A stretch of DNA of 64,000 nt from Algoriphagus chordae (GTDB lineage: Bacteria; Bacteroidota; Bacteroidia; Cytophagales; Cyclobacteriaceae): contig NZ_QKZT01000004.1 of assembly GCF_003254055.1 (NCBI RefSeq), positions 224,066 through 288,065 of the forward strand. Direction: 5' to 3'. The notes beneath the pieces are model-generated. The model did no database searches. It saw nothing but the letters and a program-made list of their open reading frames with translations, and was not told the DNA's origin. Of the stretch, positions 17,674 through 25,974 are shown piece by piece (positions within the stretch are counted from its first letter, which is position 1; each line of letters starts with the position of its first letter). The position numbers and the translations under genes were made by a program.

Positions 17674-18531
17674 ATGAAACACTATCACTCAGTTTTTGTC
17701 ATTTTATTCATGCTGTGCTCATCTTCACTTTTGGCGCAGACTAGCGATGCACTTTTTCCAGAAATACCGGGAATGGTTTCCTATACTTATAGAAATAGCC
17801 TTACCAAGGATCTCCCAGCAACACTAGACACTCTTCAGGCAATGGGAATTACTGACATGGAATTTTCTAACCTTTTCGGGCATACTGCTGCTGATATCAA
17901 AATGGAGCTTGACAAGAGAGGGATGCATTGTTCTTCTTTCGGAGTAGGATACAAGGATCTGATGGAAAAGACAGCCACAGTTGCTGAAAATGCAAAGGCC
18001 TTAGGCGCTAAATTCGTGCGAGTAGCTTCAATACCTCGCGATGGAGCTTTTACCTTGGAAATTGCACAAAAAACCATTGCTGCTTTCAATGCTGTTGGGA
18101 AGGTCCTCAAGGAAGATTTTGATCTTACTTTCTGTTATCACAATCATGGCTTTGAGTTCGAGCCCTATGGAGAAGGCACACTATATGACCTTTTGATTCA
18201 GGAGACCAATCCAGCTTATGTGAGTTTCGAAATGGATATTTTATGGACCTTTTTCCCTGGGGCAGATCCAGCTGCTTTACTTGAGAAATATGGTAATCGC
18301 TTTAAGCTAATGCACCTGAAAGACCTACGAAAAGGAGTGAAGGGCAACCTATCTGGTGGAACACCTAAAGAGAATGATGTCATATTAGGCAGAGGTCAAC
18401 TCGATATACCTGCTATTATTAAAGCCGCAAAAAAAGCTGGAGTGGAGCACTTTTACATAGAGGATGAAAGCCCCATTTACTATCAGCAGGTGCCTAAAAG
18501 TATTGAGTATTTACATAGTTTGAAGAAATAA
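17674..18531 (+). CDS. Secreted sugar phosphate isomerase/epimerase (TIM barrel), 285 aa
   Basis: A 22-residue signal peptide (ending LLAQ) precedes an AP-endonuclease-2-like TIM barrel. Metal-ligand candidates lie at the usual places: CYHNHGFEF, the EMDILW strand, LMHLKDLRKG and the C-terminal YIEDE. Exported versions of this family are frequent in Bacteroidota and act on free sugars or keto sugars rather than phosphates. It stands alone between the YdjC-like gene and an SDR gene, so its substrate is open. Confidence 0.85.
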   Translation: MKHYHSVFVILFMLCSSSLLAQTSDALFPEIPGMVSYTYRNSLTKDLPATLDTLQAMGITDMEFSNLFGHTAADIKMELDKRGMHCSSFGVGYKDLMEKTATVAENAKALGAKFVRVASIPRDGAFTLEIAQKTIAAFNAVGKVLKEDFDLTFCYHNHGFEFEPYGEGTLYDLLIQETNPAYVSFEMDILWTFFPGADPAALLEKYGNRFKLMHLKDLRKGVKGNLSGGTPKENDVILGRGQLDIPAIIKAAKKAGVEHFYIEDESPIYYQQVPKSIEYLHSLKK

Positions 18532-18637
18532 GCTAATTCTGAAACTGCAGACAACAATCCTATTAATGTTGATAGATTTTTGAAATAGGTAGCCTGATCT
18601 CAGCTTTGGATAGGAAAATCTATAGTTGAATTACCTA

Positions 18638-19549
18638 TTATAGCTCAAAGGTTTTACCTGTCAATTCTTCAGAATCCGACCATAGTTTAGCCGCTACTCC
18701 TAAGTCATGAGATCTGCTGCTAGATTTTACTTTCACAGGATCACCTTTGAGTTCTCTGAATCCAGACGGCCCATAATACTCGCCACCTTTTGCTTCAGGA
18801 TCCAAGGCTGCTCTCAATGTCGGAAGTGCTCCCTGCTTAGAGCCCTGACCTATTATGGAAGTAAGTGGGGAAAATAAAGCTCTCCCTATTGACGGAAGAA
18901 ATGTACCTAGATTGGTGTCAGAAAATCCTGGATGGGCAGAAAGCGAAATCGCATCAATACCAGCAGAGTCAATTCGTCTTTGTAATTCATAGGCAAACAT
19001 CAGGCAAGCCAGTTTACTCTGCGCATAAAACTTCCACTTAGAATAGCTTTTTTCTGCATTTAAATTGTCAAAATCAATCTTACCGCTTTGATGAGCCAGA
19101 CTACTAAGCGTCACAATTCTAGCTTCTGCCGTTTCTTTTATTATTGGAAAAAGTAGATTGGTAAGATGAAAATGAGCTAAATAATTCACCCCTAATTGAC
19201 TTTCGAATCCATCTTTAGTTTTGGATAAGGGAGGCATCATAATCCCTGCGTTTTCGATCAGCAAATCCAAGCGATCATATTTACTTGAAAATTCTTTAGC
19301 AAAATTTTCAATGGATTGAAGACTATTCAGATCTAGTAAAATTATTTCCAGAGCAGCGTTAGGCATCTCCAGCAGAATCTGATGCATTGCATCCTGTGCT
19401 TTTGATAGGTTTCTAGAAGCAAGTATAACTGTAGCTCCTTTTTTGGCTAGTGCCAGTGCGGTTTCATAACCCAAACCAGAATTTGCTCCAGTGACGATCG
19501 CTATTTTGCCATTTTGAGGAGGCACATTATCAAGCGTAAAAGTACTCAT
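18638..19549 (-). CDS. Short-chain dehydrogenase/reductase (SDR), 303 aa
   Basis: The NAD(P) site is TGANSGLG (residues 20-27), followed by ENAGIM for the NAG motif, SSLAHQSG for the catalytic Ser region and YAQSK for the YxxxK pair. The layout, with the LNAEKSYSKWKFYAQSKLA stretch, is typical of the retinol dehydrogenase-like or WW-domain-oxidoreductase-like SDR branch. It should be a cytoplasmic NADP-dependent alcohol/ketone oxidoreductase. Single gene, substrate unknown. Confidence 0.87.
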   Translation of the reverse strand: MSTFTLDNVPPQNGKIAIVTGANSGLGYETALALAKKGATVILASRNLSKAQDAMHQILLEMPNAALEIILLDLNSLQSIENFAKEFSSKYDRLDLLIENAGIMMPPLSKTKDGFESQLGVNYLAHFHLTNLLFPIIKETAEARIVTLSSLAHQSGKIDFDNLNAEKSYSKWKFYAQSKLACLMFAYELQRRIDSAGIDAISLSAHPGFSDTNLGTFLPSIGRALFSPLTSIIGQGSKQGALPTLRAALDPEAKGGEYYGPSGFRELKGDPVKVKSSSRSHDLGVAAKLWSDSEELTGKTFEL

Positions 19550-19833
19550 TGAGTATATGGTTTAGGTTGGAGAAATAGTTTCATCTACTATTACTCCAAT
19601 ACAACAGTAATGGTTCAATGAGCCCCATCAACACAAAGTATATCAGTAACTTATAGATACAAATAGCGGTAGCTAAAAAATATATTCGCTGATTTTCACT
19701 TTGAGAGGAACAAATAACATGTCACAAAAGAGCAAAGTAAAAGTCAAGTTTTTGTGCGCAAACCAACGCTTATATAAATGGTGTTTGTGGATTTCGAAAT
19801 TTCATTTACCTTTTTGAAAAATAACCATCAGCT

Positions 19834-21858
19834 ATGAAAAATCTGCTTTTCGCATCACTTATCCTTTTGATCTCCTGTAGCCAGCAAAATGAACCCGAAA
19901 AGGCGAAATCGGATCGTAATTTTGTAGAAGTGGCTGAAATAGATAACTCTATCAAACCAGGAGACAACTTCTTCATGCATGTGAATGGGATTTGGTATGA
20001 TACCGCCAAAATCGCTGACGATCAATCAGGTGTAGGTTCCTATTCCTTTTTGAACATTCCTCAAAAAATGCTTTTACAGAATATACTCGAGGAAGTTTCT
20101 GCTGCTGAAAATACGGCAGGAAGTATTGATCAAAAGGTTGGAGATTTCTATGCCTCAGGAATGGACACAGAAGCGATCAATGCACGCGGATATGAACCTA
20201 TCAAACCGATTTTGGCTCAGATCGAGACGATAAACGATGTTCCTTCTCTGATGAGTTTTGTCACTGAAGAAATCAAATCTAACAATCAAACCATTTTGAG
20301 TTTGGGTATTTCACCTGATGCTGAAAATAGCAGTATTAATATTGCACACTTTGGACAGACGGGATTGGGCTTACCAGACCGAGATTATTACTTCAAGACT
20401 GATTCCTCTACTTTGGGAATTCAGCAAGCATACTTGGATTACCTAGCGACGCTTTTTGAGCTGACTGGAACTGATGGGGCTACTGCGAAAAAGGATGCTG
20501 CAACCGTTTATGGGATTGAGAAAAAATTTGCTGAATCTCATAAGACCCGAATAGAGCGAAGAGTAATAAAGGAGAATTATCACAAAATGGCTGTTGCGGA
20601 ATTGGATCAGAAAGAGCCAAATATTGGCTGGTCTAGCTCTTTAAAGCAATTGGGCTTAGATGCAGATTCTGTGGATGTTCGCCAACCTGCCTATTATTCC
20701 ACTCTGAATAAAATGCTGAAGTCTGTTCCCATTTCTGACTGGAAAACATATATCAAGGCTCATACCTTGGCATCCTATGCAGATGAATTGAGCAAGCCCT
20801 TTGAGGATGCGTCTTTTGCCTATGAAAAAGTTATTTCTGGGCAATCCACTCAATTGACTAGAGCTCAGCAGATGGTTCAAAAAGTAGATAGACAATTAGG
20901 ATTTGCTTTAGGGCAGTTATATGTGAAGAGATATTTTAAAGAAGATGCTAAAAAGCGCGTATTGGATTTGGTCAACAATCTTCAAAAAGCATTTGAAAGT
21001 AGAATCAACCAGCTCGACTGGATGAGCGATAGCACCAAAACTCAGGCGAAGGAAAAGTTGTATGCCATCACCAAGAAAATCGGTTATCCAGATGTGTGGA
21101 GAGAATATGATGTGAGTATAGACAGAAACAAGTATTTTGAAAATGTGCTTGCTTTGAGACAAGATCAGAGTCGTTATCAGTTAGATAAATTCGGTAAGGA
21201 ACCTAACAGAGATGAGTGGGGAACTACGCCTTCCACGGTGACAGCTTATTACAATCCTTCATTGAATGAGATCGTATTTCCAGCGGGAATTTTACAATAT
21301 CCATACTTTGATCTGTATGCCGATGATGCGATTAATTACGGCGGAATAGGAATGGTAATTGGCCATGAGTTGACGCATGCTTTTGATGATCAGGGTGCGC
21401 AATACGATAAGGACGGCAATGTGAAAAACTGGTGGACTACTGAAGATTACGAGAAGTTCAAAGGAAAAACGCAACAACTTATCGATCGCTATGACAGCTT
21501 CACAGTGCTAGATTCTGTGCATGTGAAAGGTGCAATGACCATTGGTGAAAACACTGCAGACAACGGCGCGCTATACATTGCCTATGAGGCGTTTAAATTA
21601 ACTGAGCAAGGTCAGGATACTACCACGATTGATGGATTTACTCCGGACCAACGCTTTTGTCTTTCCATCGCTAGAATCTGGAGAGTAAAAACGCGAGACG
21701 AATTCCTAAGAGCCTATGTGAATACCAATTCCCATTCTCCGGCAGTTTGGAGAGTAAATGGCCCACTGATGAATTTTGATCCTTTTTATGAGGCATTCAA
21801 CGTTCAGCCAGGGGATGTAAATTATAAGTCAGAGGAGGAAAGAATTAAAATTTGGTAA
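19834..21858 (+). CDS. M13 family metallopeptidase lipoprotein (neprilysin/PepO-like), 674 aa
   Basis: The signal peptide ends in LISC (lipobox), so the enzyme is lipid-anchored in the envelope. The gluzincin site is HELTH at 511-515 with Glu572 and Asp576 in GENTADNG, and substrate-binding NPSLNEIVFPAGILQYP lies upstream of it. The C-terminus ending KIW is typical of M13 enzymes (usually CxxW without the Cys in bacteria). Length matches the family. It cleaves short peptides. It has its own terminator and converges on an M20 peptidase gene, giving a small peptide-degradation neighbourhood. Confidence 0.93.
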   Translation: MKNLLFASLILLISCSQQNEPEKAKSDRNFVEVAEIDNSIKPGDNFFMHVNGIWYDTAKIADDQSGVGSYSFLNIPQKMLLQNILEEVSAAENTAGSIDQKVGDFYASGMDTEAINARGYEPIKPILAQIETINDVPSLMSFVTEEIKSNNQTILSLGISPDAENSSINIAHFGQTGLGLPDRDYYFKTDSSTLGIQQAYLDYLATLFELTGTDGATAKKDAATVYGIEKKFAESHKTRIERRVIKENYHKMAVAELDQKEPNIGWSSSLKQLGLDADSVDVRQPAYYSTLNKMLKSVPISDWKTYIKAHTLASYADELSKPFEDASFAYEKVISGQSTQLTRAQQMVQKVDRQLGFALGQLYVKRYFKEDAKKRVLDLVNNLQKAFESRINQLDWMSDSTKTQAKEKLYAITKKIGYPDVWREYDVSIDRNKYFENVLALRQDQSRYQLDKFGKEPNRDEWGTTPSTVTAYYNPSLNEIVFPAGILQYPYFDLYADDAINYGGIGMVIGHELTHAFDDQGAQYDKDGNVKNWWTTEDYEKFKGKTQQLIDRYDSFTVLDSVHVKGAMTIGENTADNGALYIAYEAFKLTEQGQDTTTIDGFTPDQRFCLSIARIWRVKTRDEFLRAYVNTNSHSPAVWRVNGPLMNFDPFYEAFNVQPGDVNYKSEEERIKIW

Positions 21859-21865
21859 TGTTGCC

Positions 21866-21897
21866 AGGAGACTTAGGAATTTAATCTTGAGTCTCCT
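21866..21897 (+). terminator. Terminator after the M13 peptidase gene
   Basis: An 8-base stem AGGAGACT (21866-21873) and AGTCTCCT (21890-21897) is followed by AGCTTTTTAA. It lies 8 bases after the M13 stop and just before the end of the convergent M20 gene. Confidence 0.7.
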
Positions 21898-21911
21898 AGC
21901 TTTTTAAACTA

Positions 21912-23354
21912 TCAGATTTCGTTGAACTTTTTCATCAACTGGTATGTAAACTGTATCATTTCCTTGTAGTTTTCTTTGGAGATTTTCTCGTCAATACCAT
22001 GAAATCTACTCATGGATTCAGGATTGATCCGGATAGGATAAAATCTATAAACCCCGTCGGAAATCTTATAAAAGTATCGAGCGTCAGTTCCTCCTCCAAT
22101 TAAACCAGGTACCACAACAGTTTCCGGAAACACAGACCGAATAGTAGATTCCAATAGTTTGTAGGCATCCGAGTCAATAGTTGATGAGGGTGATGGATTA
22201 GTCAAGAAGCCTGATTTCTCCACTCGAACTTTATTACTGATTGTGTTTTCGATATGCTCTTGAACGGATTCTATTGTTTCTCCCTGCAAAATCCTAAAGT
22301 TAATAGTTGCCTCAGCTACAGTGGGTATCACATTGTTTTTCACTCCACCATCAATGATAGTAGGCGCGGTGGTAGTATGTGAGTTGAGCGCTTTCAATAT
22401 TGGACCTTTCAAAAGCCATAGATTGGCAAAAGCTATTTTCTGCGCAAAGGGCATTTCGGGACCCAAGTATTCAAGTTGATATCGTACAGGATCTACCAGT
22501 CTGTAGGGACGCTGATTATTCTCCAAATCCACTATTGCCTGAGCAAGGATACCAATAGTATTTTCCCTAGGAGGTGCAGAACTATGTCCACCCTTTGTTT
22601 CAACAATTAATTTAAAGGAGGCAAATCCTTTTTCTGCCACATTAATCATGGAAACAGGTTGATCAATACCAGGCACCATTCCCTCCGCTATCATACCGCC
22701 TTCATCTAGCGTGAAAGCTGCATGAATCCCTTTTTCTTCCAGATAGTCTGCGATTTTGGCAGCTCCGGTAGATCCCCCAACTTCCTCATCATGCCCAAAG
22801 GCAAAATAGATGGTTTGGTTTGGAACAAAGCCTTCTCTTATAAGCATTTCTGCGCTTTCCAATAAAGCAATAAGTGAGGATTTATCATCTAGTGTTCCTC
22901 TTCCTATGATATGATTCTCAGTTATTTTTCCCTCAAATGGTCCAGCCTCCCACATTTCCATGGTGGGTACATCCACGGGAACAACATCTTGATGTGACAT
23001 TAAAATAATTGGCTTCTTAGCTTGATCTGACCCTTCCCAAGTGTACAATAAGCTATATTCACTGATTCTGGTTAGAGACATAGTCTCATGAACCCTAGGA
23101 AAAGTCGTTGCTAGAAATTGATGAAAACCATTAAAAATGGTAGAATCTGGAACGGCATCTTCACTAAAAGAAATAGTCTGAAACTGAATGGCTGTAGAAA
23201 GATTTTGAAAAACCTGGTCCGAAATTGTTACCGGCTGATAAGGTTTTGCTTCTACTTGTTTTGACTCCATTCTGAGAGCATTGAAAGTCAAAACCGCTCC
23301 TAATACGAGGGCCAGAACCAGTAGGCCTAAAAATAATTTTCCAATTTTTTTCAT
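21912..23354 (-). CDS. M20 family peptidase (PM20D1/carboxypeptidase S-like), 480 aa
   Basis: A single N-terminal membrane anchor (residues 7-26) is followed by the M20 active site. SHQDVVPVD gives His121 and Asp123, GRGTLDDKS gives the bridging Asp156, and GHDEEVGGS gives catalytic Glu190 and metal-binding Glu191. The late GGGTDARYF and FHGIDE segments supply the final Glu/His ligands. The order and length match carboxypeptidase-S/PM20D1-type enzymes that release or join N-acyl amino acids and dipeptides. It is anchored in the membrane facing out. Confidence 0.9.
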   Translation of the reverse strand: MKKIGKLFLGLLVLALVLGAVLTFNALRMESKQVEAKPYQPVTISDQVFQNLSTAIQFQTISFSEDAVPDSTIFNGFHQFLATTFPRVHETMSLTRISEYSLLYTWEGSDQAKKPIILMSHQDVVPVDVPTMEMWEAGPFEGKITENHIIGRGTLDDKSSLIALLESAEMLIREGFVPNQTIYFAFGHDEEVGGSTGAAKIADYLEEKGIHAAFTLDEGGMIAEGMVPGIDQPVSMINVAEKGFASFKLIVETKGGHSSAPPRENTIGILAQAIVDLENNQRPYRLVDPVRYQLEYLGPEMPFAQKIAFANLWLLKGPILKALNSHTTTAPTIIDGGVKNNVIPTVAEATINFRILQGETIESVQEHIENTISNKVRVEKSGFLTNPSPSSTIDSDAYKLLESTIRSVFPETVVVPGLIGGGTDARYFYKISDGVYRFYPIRINPESMSRFHGIDEKISKENYKEMIQFTYQLMKKFNEI

Positions 23355-23554
23355 ATGAAATAATTTTAAAGGTTGTGGGTAAAAGATTGAATATAAGAAA
23401 GTAGGATGATAAATCTGATATTGCTGGTAAATCTTCGAACAGAAGTCAATTATAATCTCTAACCCATTAGATAGCCACCTCCTTCAGATAATTTCTCATC
23501 TTTAACCTACTTTACCAGCACCATTATATACTTACATCATTAGAAATACCACCT

Positions 23555-23815
23555 ATGTTTGACGGACCTGATTACCCTGGATCTATTACTGAAGAAATTT
23601 TCGAAACCTGGCTGGCCGAAGGAAGGGAAAGCCTAATCAGTTATCATTTTTTGCTTATCGTATGGAATGTGTATGACGAAAAATACAATCCAGTTTATGT
23701 GGAAAAACGGGAAGAGATAGCACGTTACGAACTGTATCCAGATGCCAGAGGATCCGAAGCTTTGATTGCTGTATATGATCTCTATTCTGAAAGTAGAATA
23801 AGCCTTGGAGTTTAG
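23555..23815 (+). CDS. Hypothetical protein, 86 aa
   Basis: A small acidic protein without signal peptide that starts MFDGPDYPGSITEEIFETWLAEGRES and ends with a repeating YDLYSESR-like stretch. No known family recognised. Codon use is normal for the window. The stop codon is directly followed by the remnant of an M16 peptidase, so the 3' border is a rearrangement point, and this could be a fused or truncated product rather than an original gene. Confidence 0.5.
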   Translation: MFDGPDYPGSITEEIFETWLAEGRESLISYHFLLIVWNVYDEKYNPVYVEKREEIARYELYPDARGSEALIAVYDLYSESRISLGV

Positions 23816-23817
23816 GT

Positions 23818-24797
23818 TATGAGCTAGCCAAGCAATCTACTATTAGCAGAATTCGTCAGCTTGAATCCAGTCCAACTATGGTCGCTCAAAATGAATTCAA
23901 TAAACTAATCTACGGCGAAGGAAAAATACGAGCTCAAAACAAACATCTTGGGAAGTATTAAAACTGTTGAAGCCATCAGCATAGATGACTTGAGAACATA
24001 CTATGAAAATTTCATATCCCCATCAGTCACTCGCTTGCATGTTGTTGGGGATTTGGGCAAAATTAATATCATCTCCTCTTAACAGAACTTGATTACTTCT
24101 TGGGAAAGCAAGGAGGTGAGCATTCCTGCTTTTGACGCTCCAGCTAGACCAGAGACTGCAAAACTGTACTTTTATGATATTCCAGACTCTAAACAATCTA
24201 TTCTACAGTTTGGCTATCCAGCACTCGCCTCTACCAATCCAGATTATTATCCTGCGGTAGTAATGAATTACATCTTGGGAGGGGGAGGTTTTGCTTCCCG
24301 ACTCACACAGGAATTGAGGGAAGGTAAGGGATATACTTATGGGATTAGATCTTCTTTTTCTGGAGGAAAAGTAGCAGGACCATTTAGTATTTCTAGTGGT
24401 GTACGAAGCAACGTGACCTATGAATCTGCTCAACTGGTAAAGGATATTCTGACAAATTATGCTGCAACCTATACGCCAGAAGATTTGGAAACCACTCAGA
24501 GTTTTATGATCAAAAGCAATGCACGCGCATTTGAGACAGCTGGTGCAAAGCTTGCCATGCTAGAAAACATCAGTGAATATGGCTGGGCTCCTGCTATGTA
24601 AAGGGTAGAGAGAAGATTGTAAGAGAGATGACTGTGGAACGTATCCAAAATTATCTAAGCGCTATCTAGATCCTGATAAGATGATTTGGTTGGTAGTAGG
24701 CGATACGAAGACTCAGTTGAAAGGACTAGAGAAACTCGGGTTTGGAAAGCCTATTCTGATTAATGAGGAGAAGGTTTCAATGGGTGTGGATCGGTAG
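23818..24797 (+). pseudogene. Decayed M16 family zinc peptidase (insulinase-like)
   Basis: Three frames must be joined to read one protein. A first piece reads YELAKQSTISRIRQLE through EFNKLIYGEGKI. A second reads EAISIDDLRTYYENFISPSV, ends at an in-frame TAA (24080-24082), and continues as SWESKEVSIPAFDAP through GGGGFASRLTQELREGKGYTYG to a stop at 24599. A third picks up after shifts with REKIVREMTVERIQNYL and RYLDPDKMIWLVVGDTKTQ. These are the mid and C-terminal parts of an M16 peptidase of the secreted Bacteroidota type. The HxxEH zinc-binding N-terminal lobe is missing, so the gene is dead. Confidence 0.88.
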
Positions 24798-24981
24798 GAA
24801 TTGCTTGTTTGATGTTGGTTCTGATTAATTGGACTAGAATAGCTCGGTGATTAGTTGACGAGGTATTATATTGAATGAAAGAGTCAGCGGAACATTTGCT
24901 CTACCTAAGCTTTTAATGGTCGAAATGCAGAAACTGAATTGCAGGTTACAACTTCTTTAGTACAATTTAGTATATTGAATT

Positions 24982-25275
24982 ATGTCAAATTCATTAACAA
25001 AGATCGGTAAAAATAAAGCTTTGATAATTCCTGAAGAATTGATTGAGAAGTATGGTTAGGACAAAGTGATTTTGGAGGAAAAAGCTGATGGAATATTAAT
25101 ACGCTCAGCAGTTGATGGAAAAAGCTTCCAGAAAGCCGTAGATGAATTACGTCAATACAAAACGGACATCTATAAGAGAATTGAATCGCAAGCGAATGAA
25201 CCTGAAACAATAGCTTATTACAAAAATTCGAATAACGATCTTTCTGATATTGATCTAGATATAATCGAAGAATGA
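24982..25275 (+). pseudogene. AbrB/MazE-like antitoxin with in-frame TAG
   Basis: Read through, the frame gives 97 codons. The first 25 (SLTKIGKNKALIIPEELIEKYG) match the swapped-hairpin AbrB/MazE DNA-binding start, and the rest is an acidic C-terminal tail. A TAG at 25057-25059 falls where such proteins usually have W or another residue before DKV, so it looks like a point mutation. Restart at a GTG (25066) would leave only the toxin-binding tail. The stop overlaps the toxin start by four bases, as in intact toxin-antitoxin operons. Confidence 0.75.
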
Positions 25276-25607
25276 GAACAGGGGAGATATGGTTAGTTGA
25301 TTTTGCCCCAAAAATTGGTCAAGAAATAGACAAAAAACGACCAGCTGTTATTGTCAATCATGACAGCATGGGAGTACTTCAATTAAAAGTGGTTGTTCCT
25401 ATAACTAATGCTAGTAAGGTTATAAAGGATTGGCATATTGAACTTTATCCAAATCCTGGGAATGGGTTATCTAAAATTAGTGCTGCGGATTGTTTCCAGA
25501 TTAAATCATTATCCTAAGAAAGATTCATAAAGCTAATAGGAATCCTTTCTGAGAATGAAATGAATCAAGTGAAACTAGGATTAATGAAGATCCTGGATTT
25601 ATTATAG
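25272..25607 (+). pseudogene. MazF/PemK-like toxin truncated by in-frame TAA
   Basis: The frame begins MRTGEIWLVDFAPKIGQEIDKKRPAVIVN, the typical PemK/MazF endoribonuclease start, and runs to a TAA at 25515-25517 after 81 codons. The same frame then continues for 29 codons as ERFIKLIGILSENEMNQVK to a TAG at 25605, giving the normal length of about 110. The missing part is the C-terminal helix that packs in the dimer. With the antitoxin also interrupted, the pair is decayed; whether the 81-residue form keeps RNase activity is not known. Confidence 0.78.
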
Positions 25608-25974
25608 AATTTTGGCGCTAAACTTCCACTTTGGCTAGAAACTCGAAAACTTAACTTAAAGATATACCAAAGGCACAGGTAATAATAACCCTGAATACTG
25701 CGAAGCGAAATTCAGGAGTACTTTGATATAATAAATCTTTGAGTGCCAGTGGTAAGATCCATAAACTAAGTATCAGTTTCACCCCGTAGGCAAAATCTTT
25801 AGGTGAAAAAAGTTAATTGAACCTCTAGAAATACGCCTTGCCATTCGCTCCAGCATTTTTATGACAGATCCTAAAAAAAATCGCTCGCTGGACAATCCAA
25901 CGAGCGATTCTTATTTATATACCAACCCTTTTATTCCTAACTACGGAGCCAGAGGGAGACTAAAAACAGCCAAC
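25608..25974. other. Intergenic region with the glnS terminator
   Basis: About 365 bases between the decayed toxin gene and the end of glnS. Apart from the glnS terminator at 25879-25909 nothing was recognised. Two short complementary words (TTTCACC and GGTGAAA near 25780 and 25810) could form a weak hairpin. Confidence 0.45.
25879..25909 (-). terminator. Terminator of glnS
   Basis: AATCGCTCG (25879-25887) pairs with CGAGCGATT (25901-25909), with further partial pairing in the loop. On the minus strand the stem runs into eight T. It is 66 bases after the glnS stop. Confidence 0.85.
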
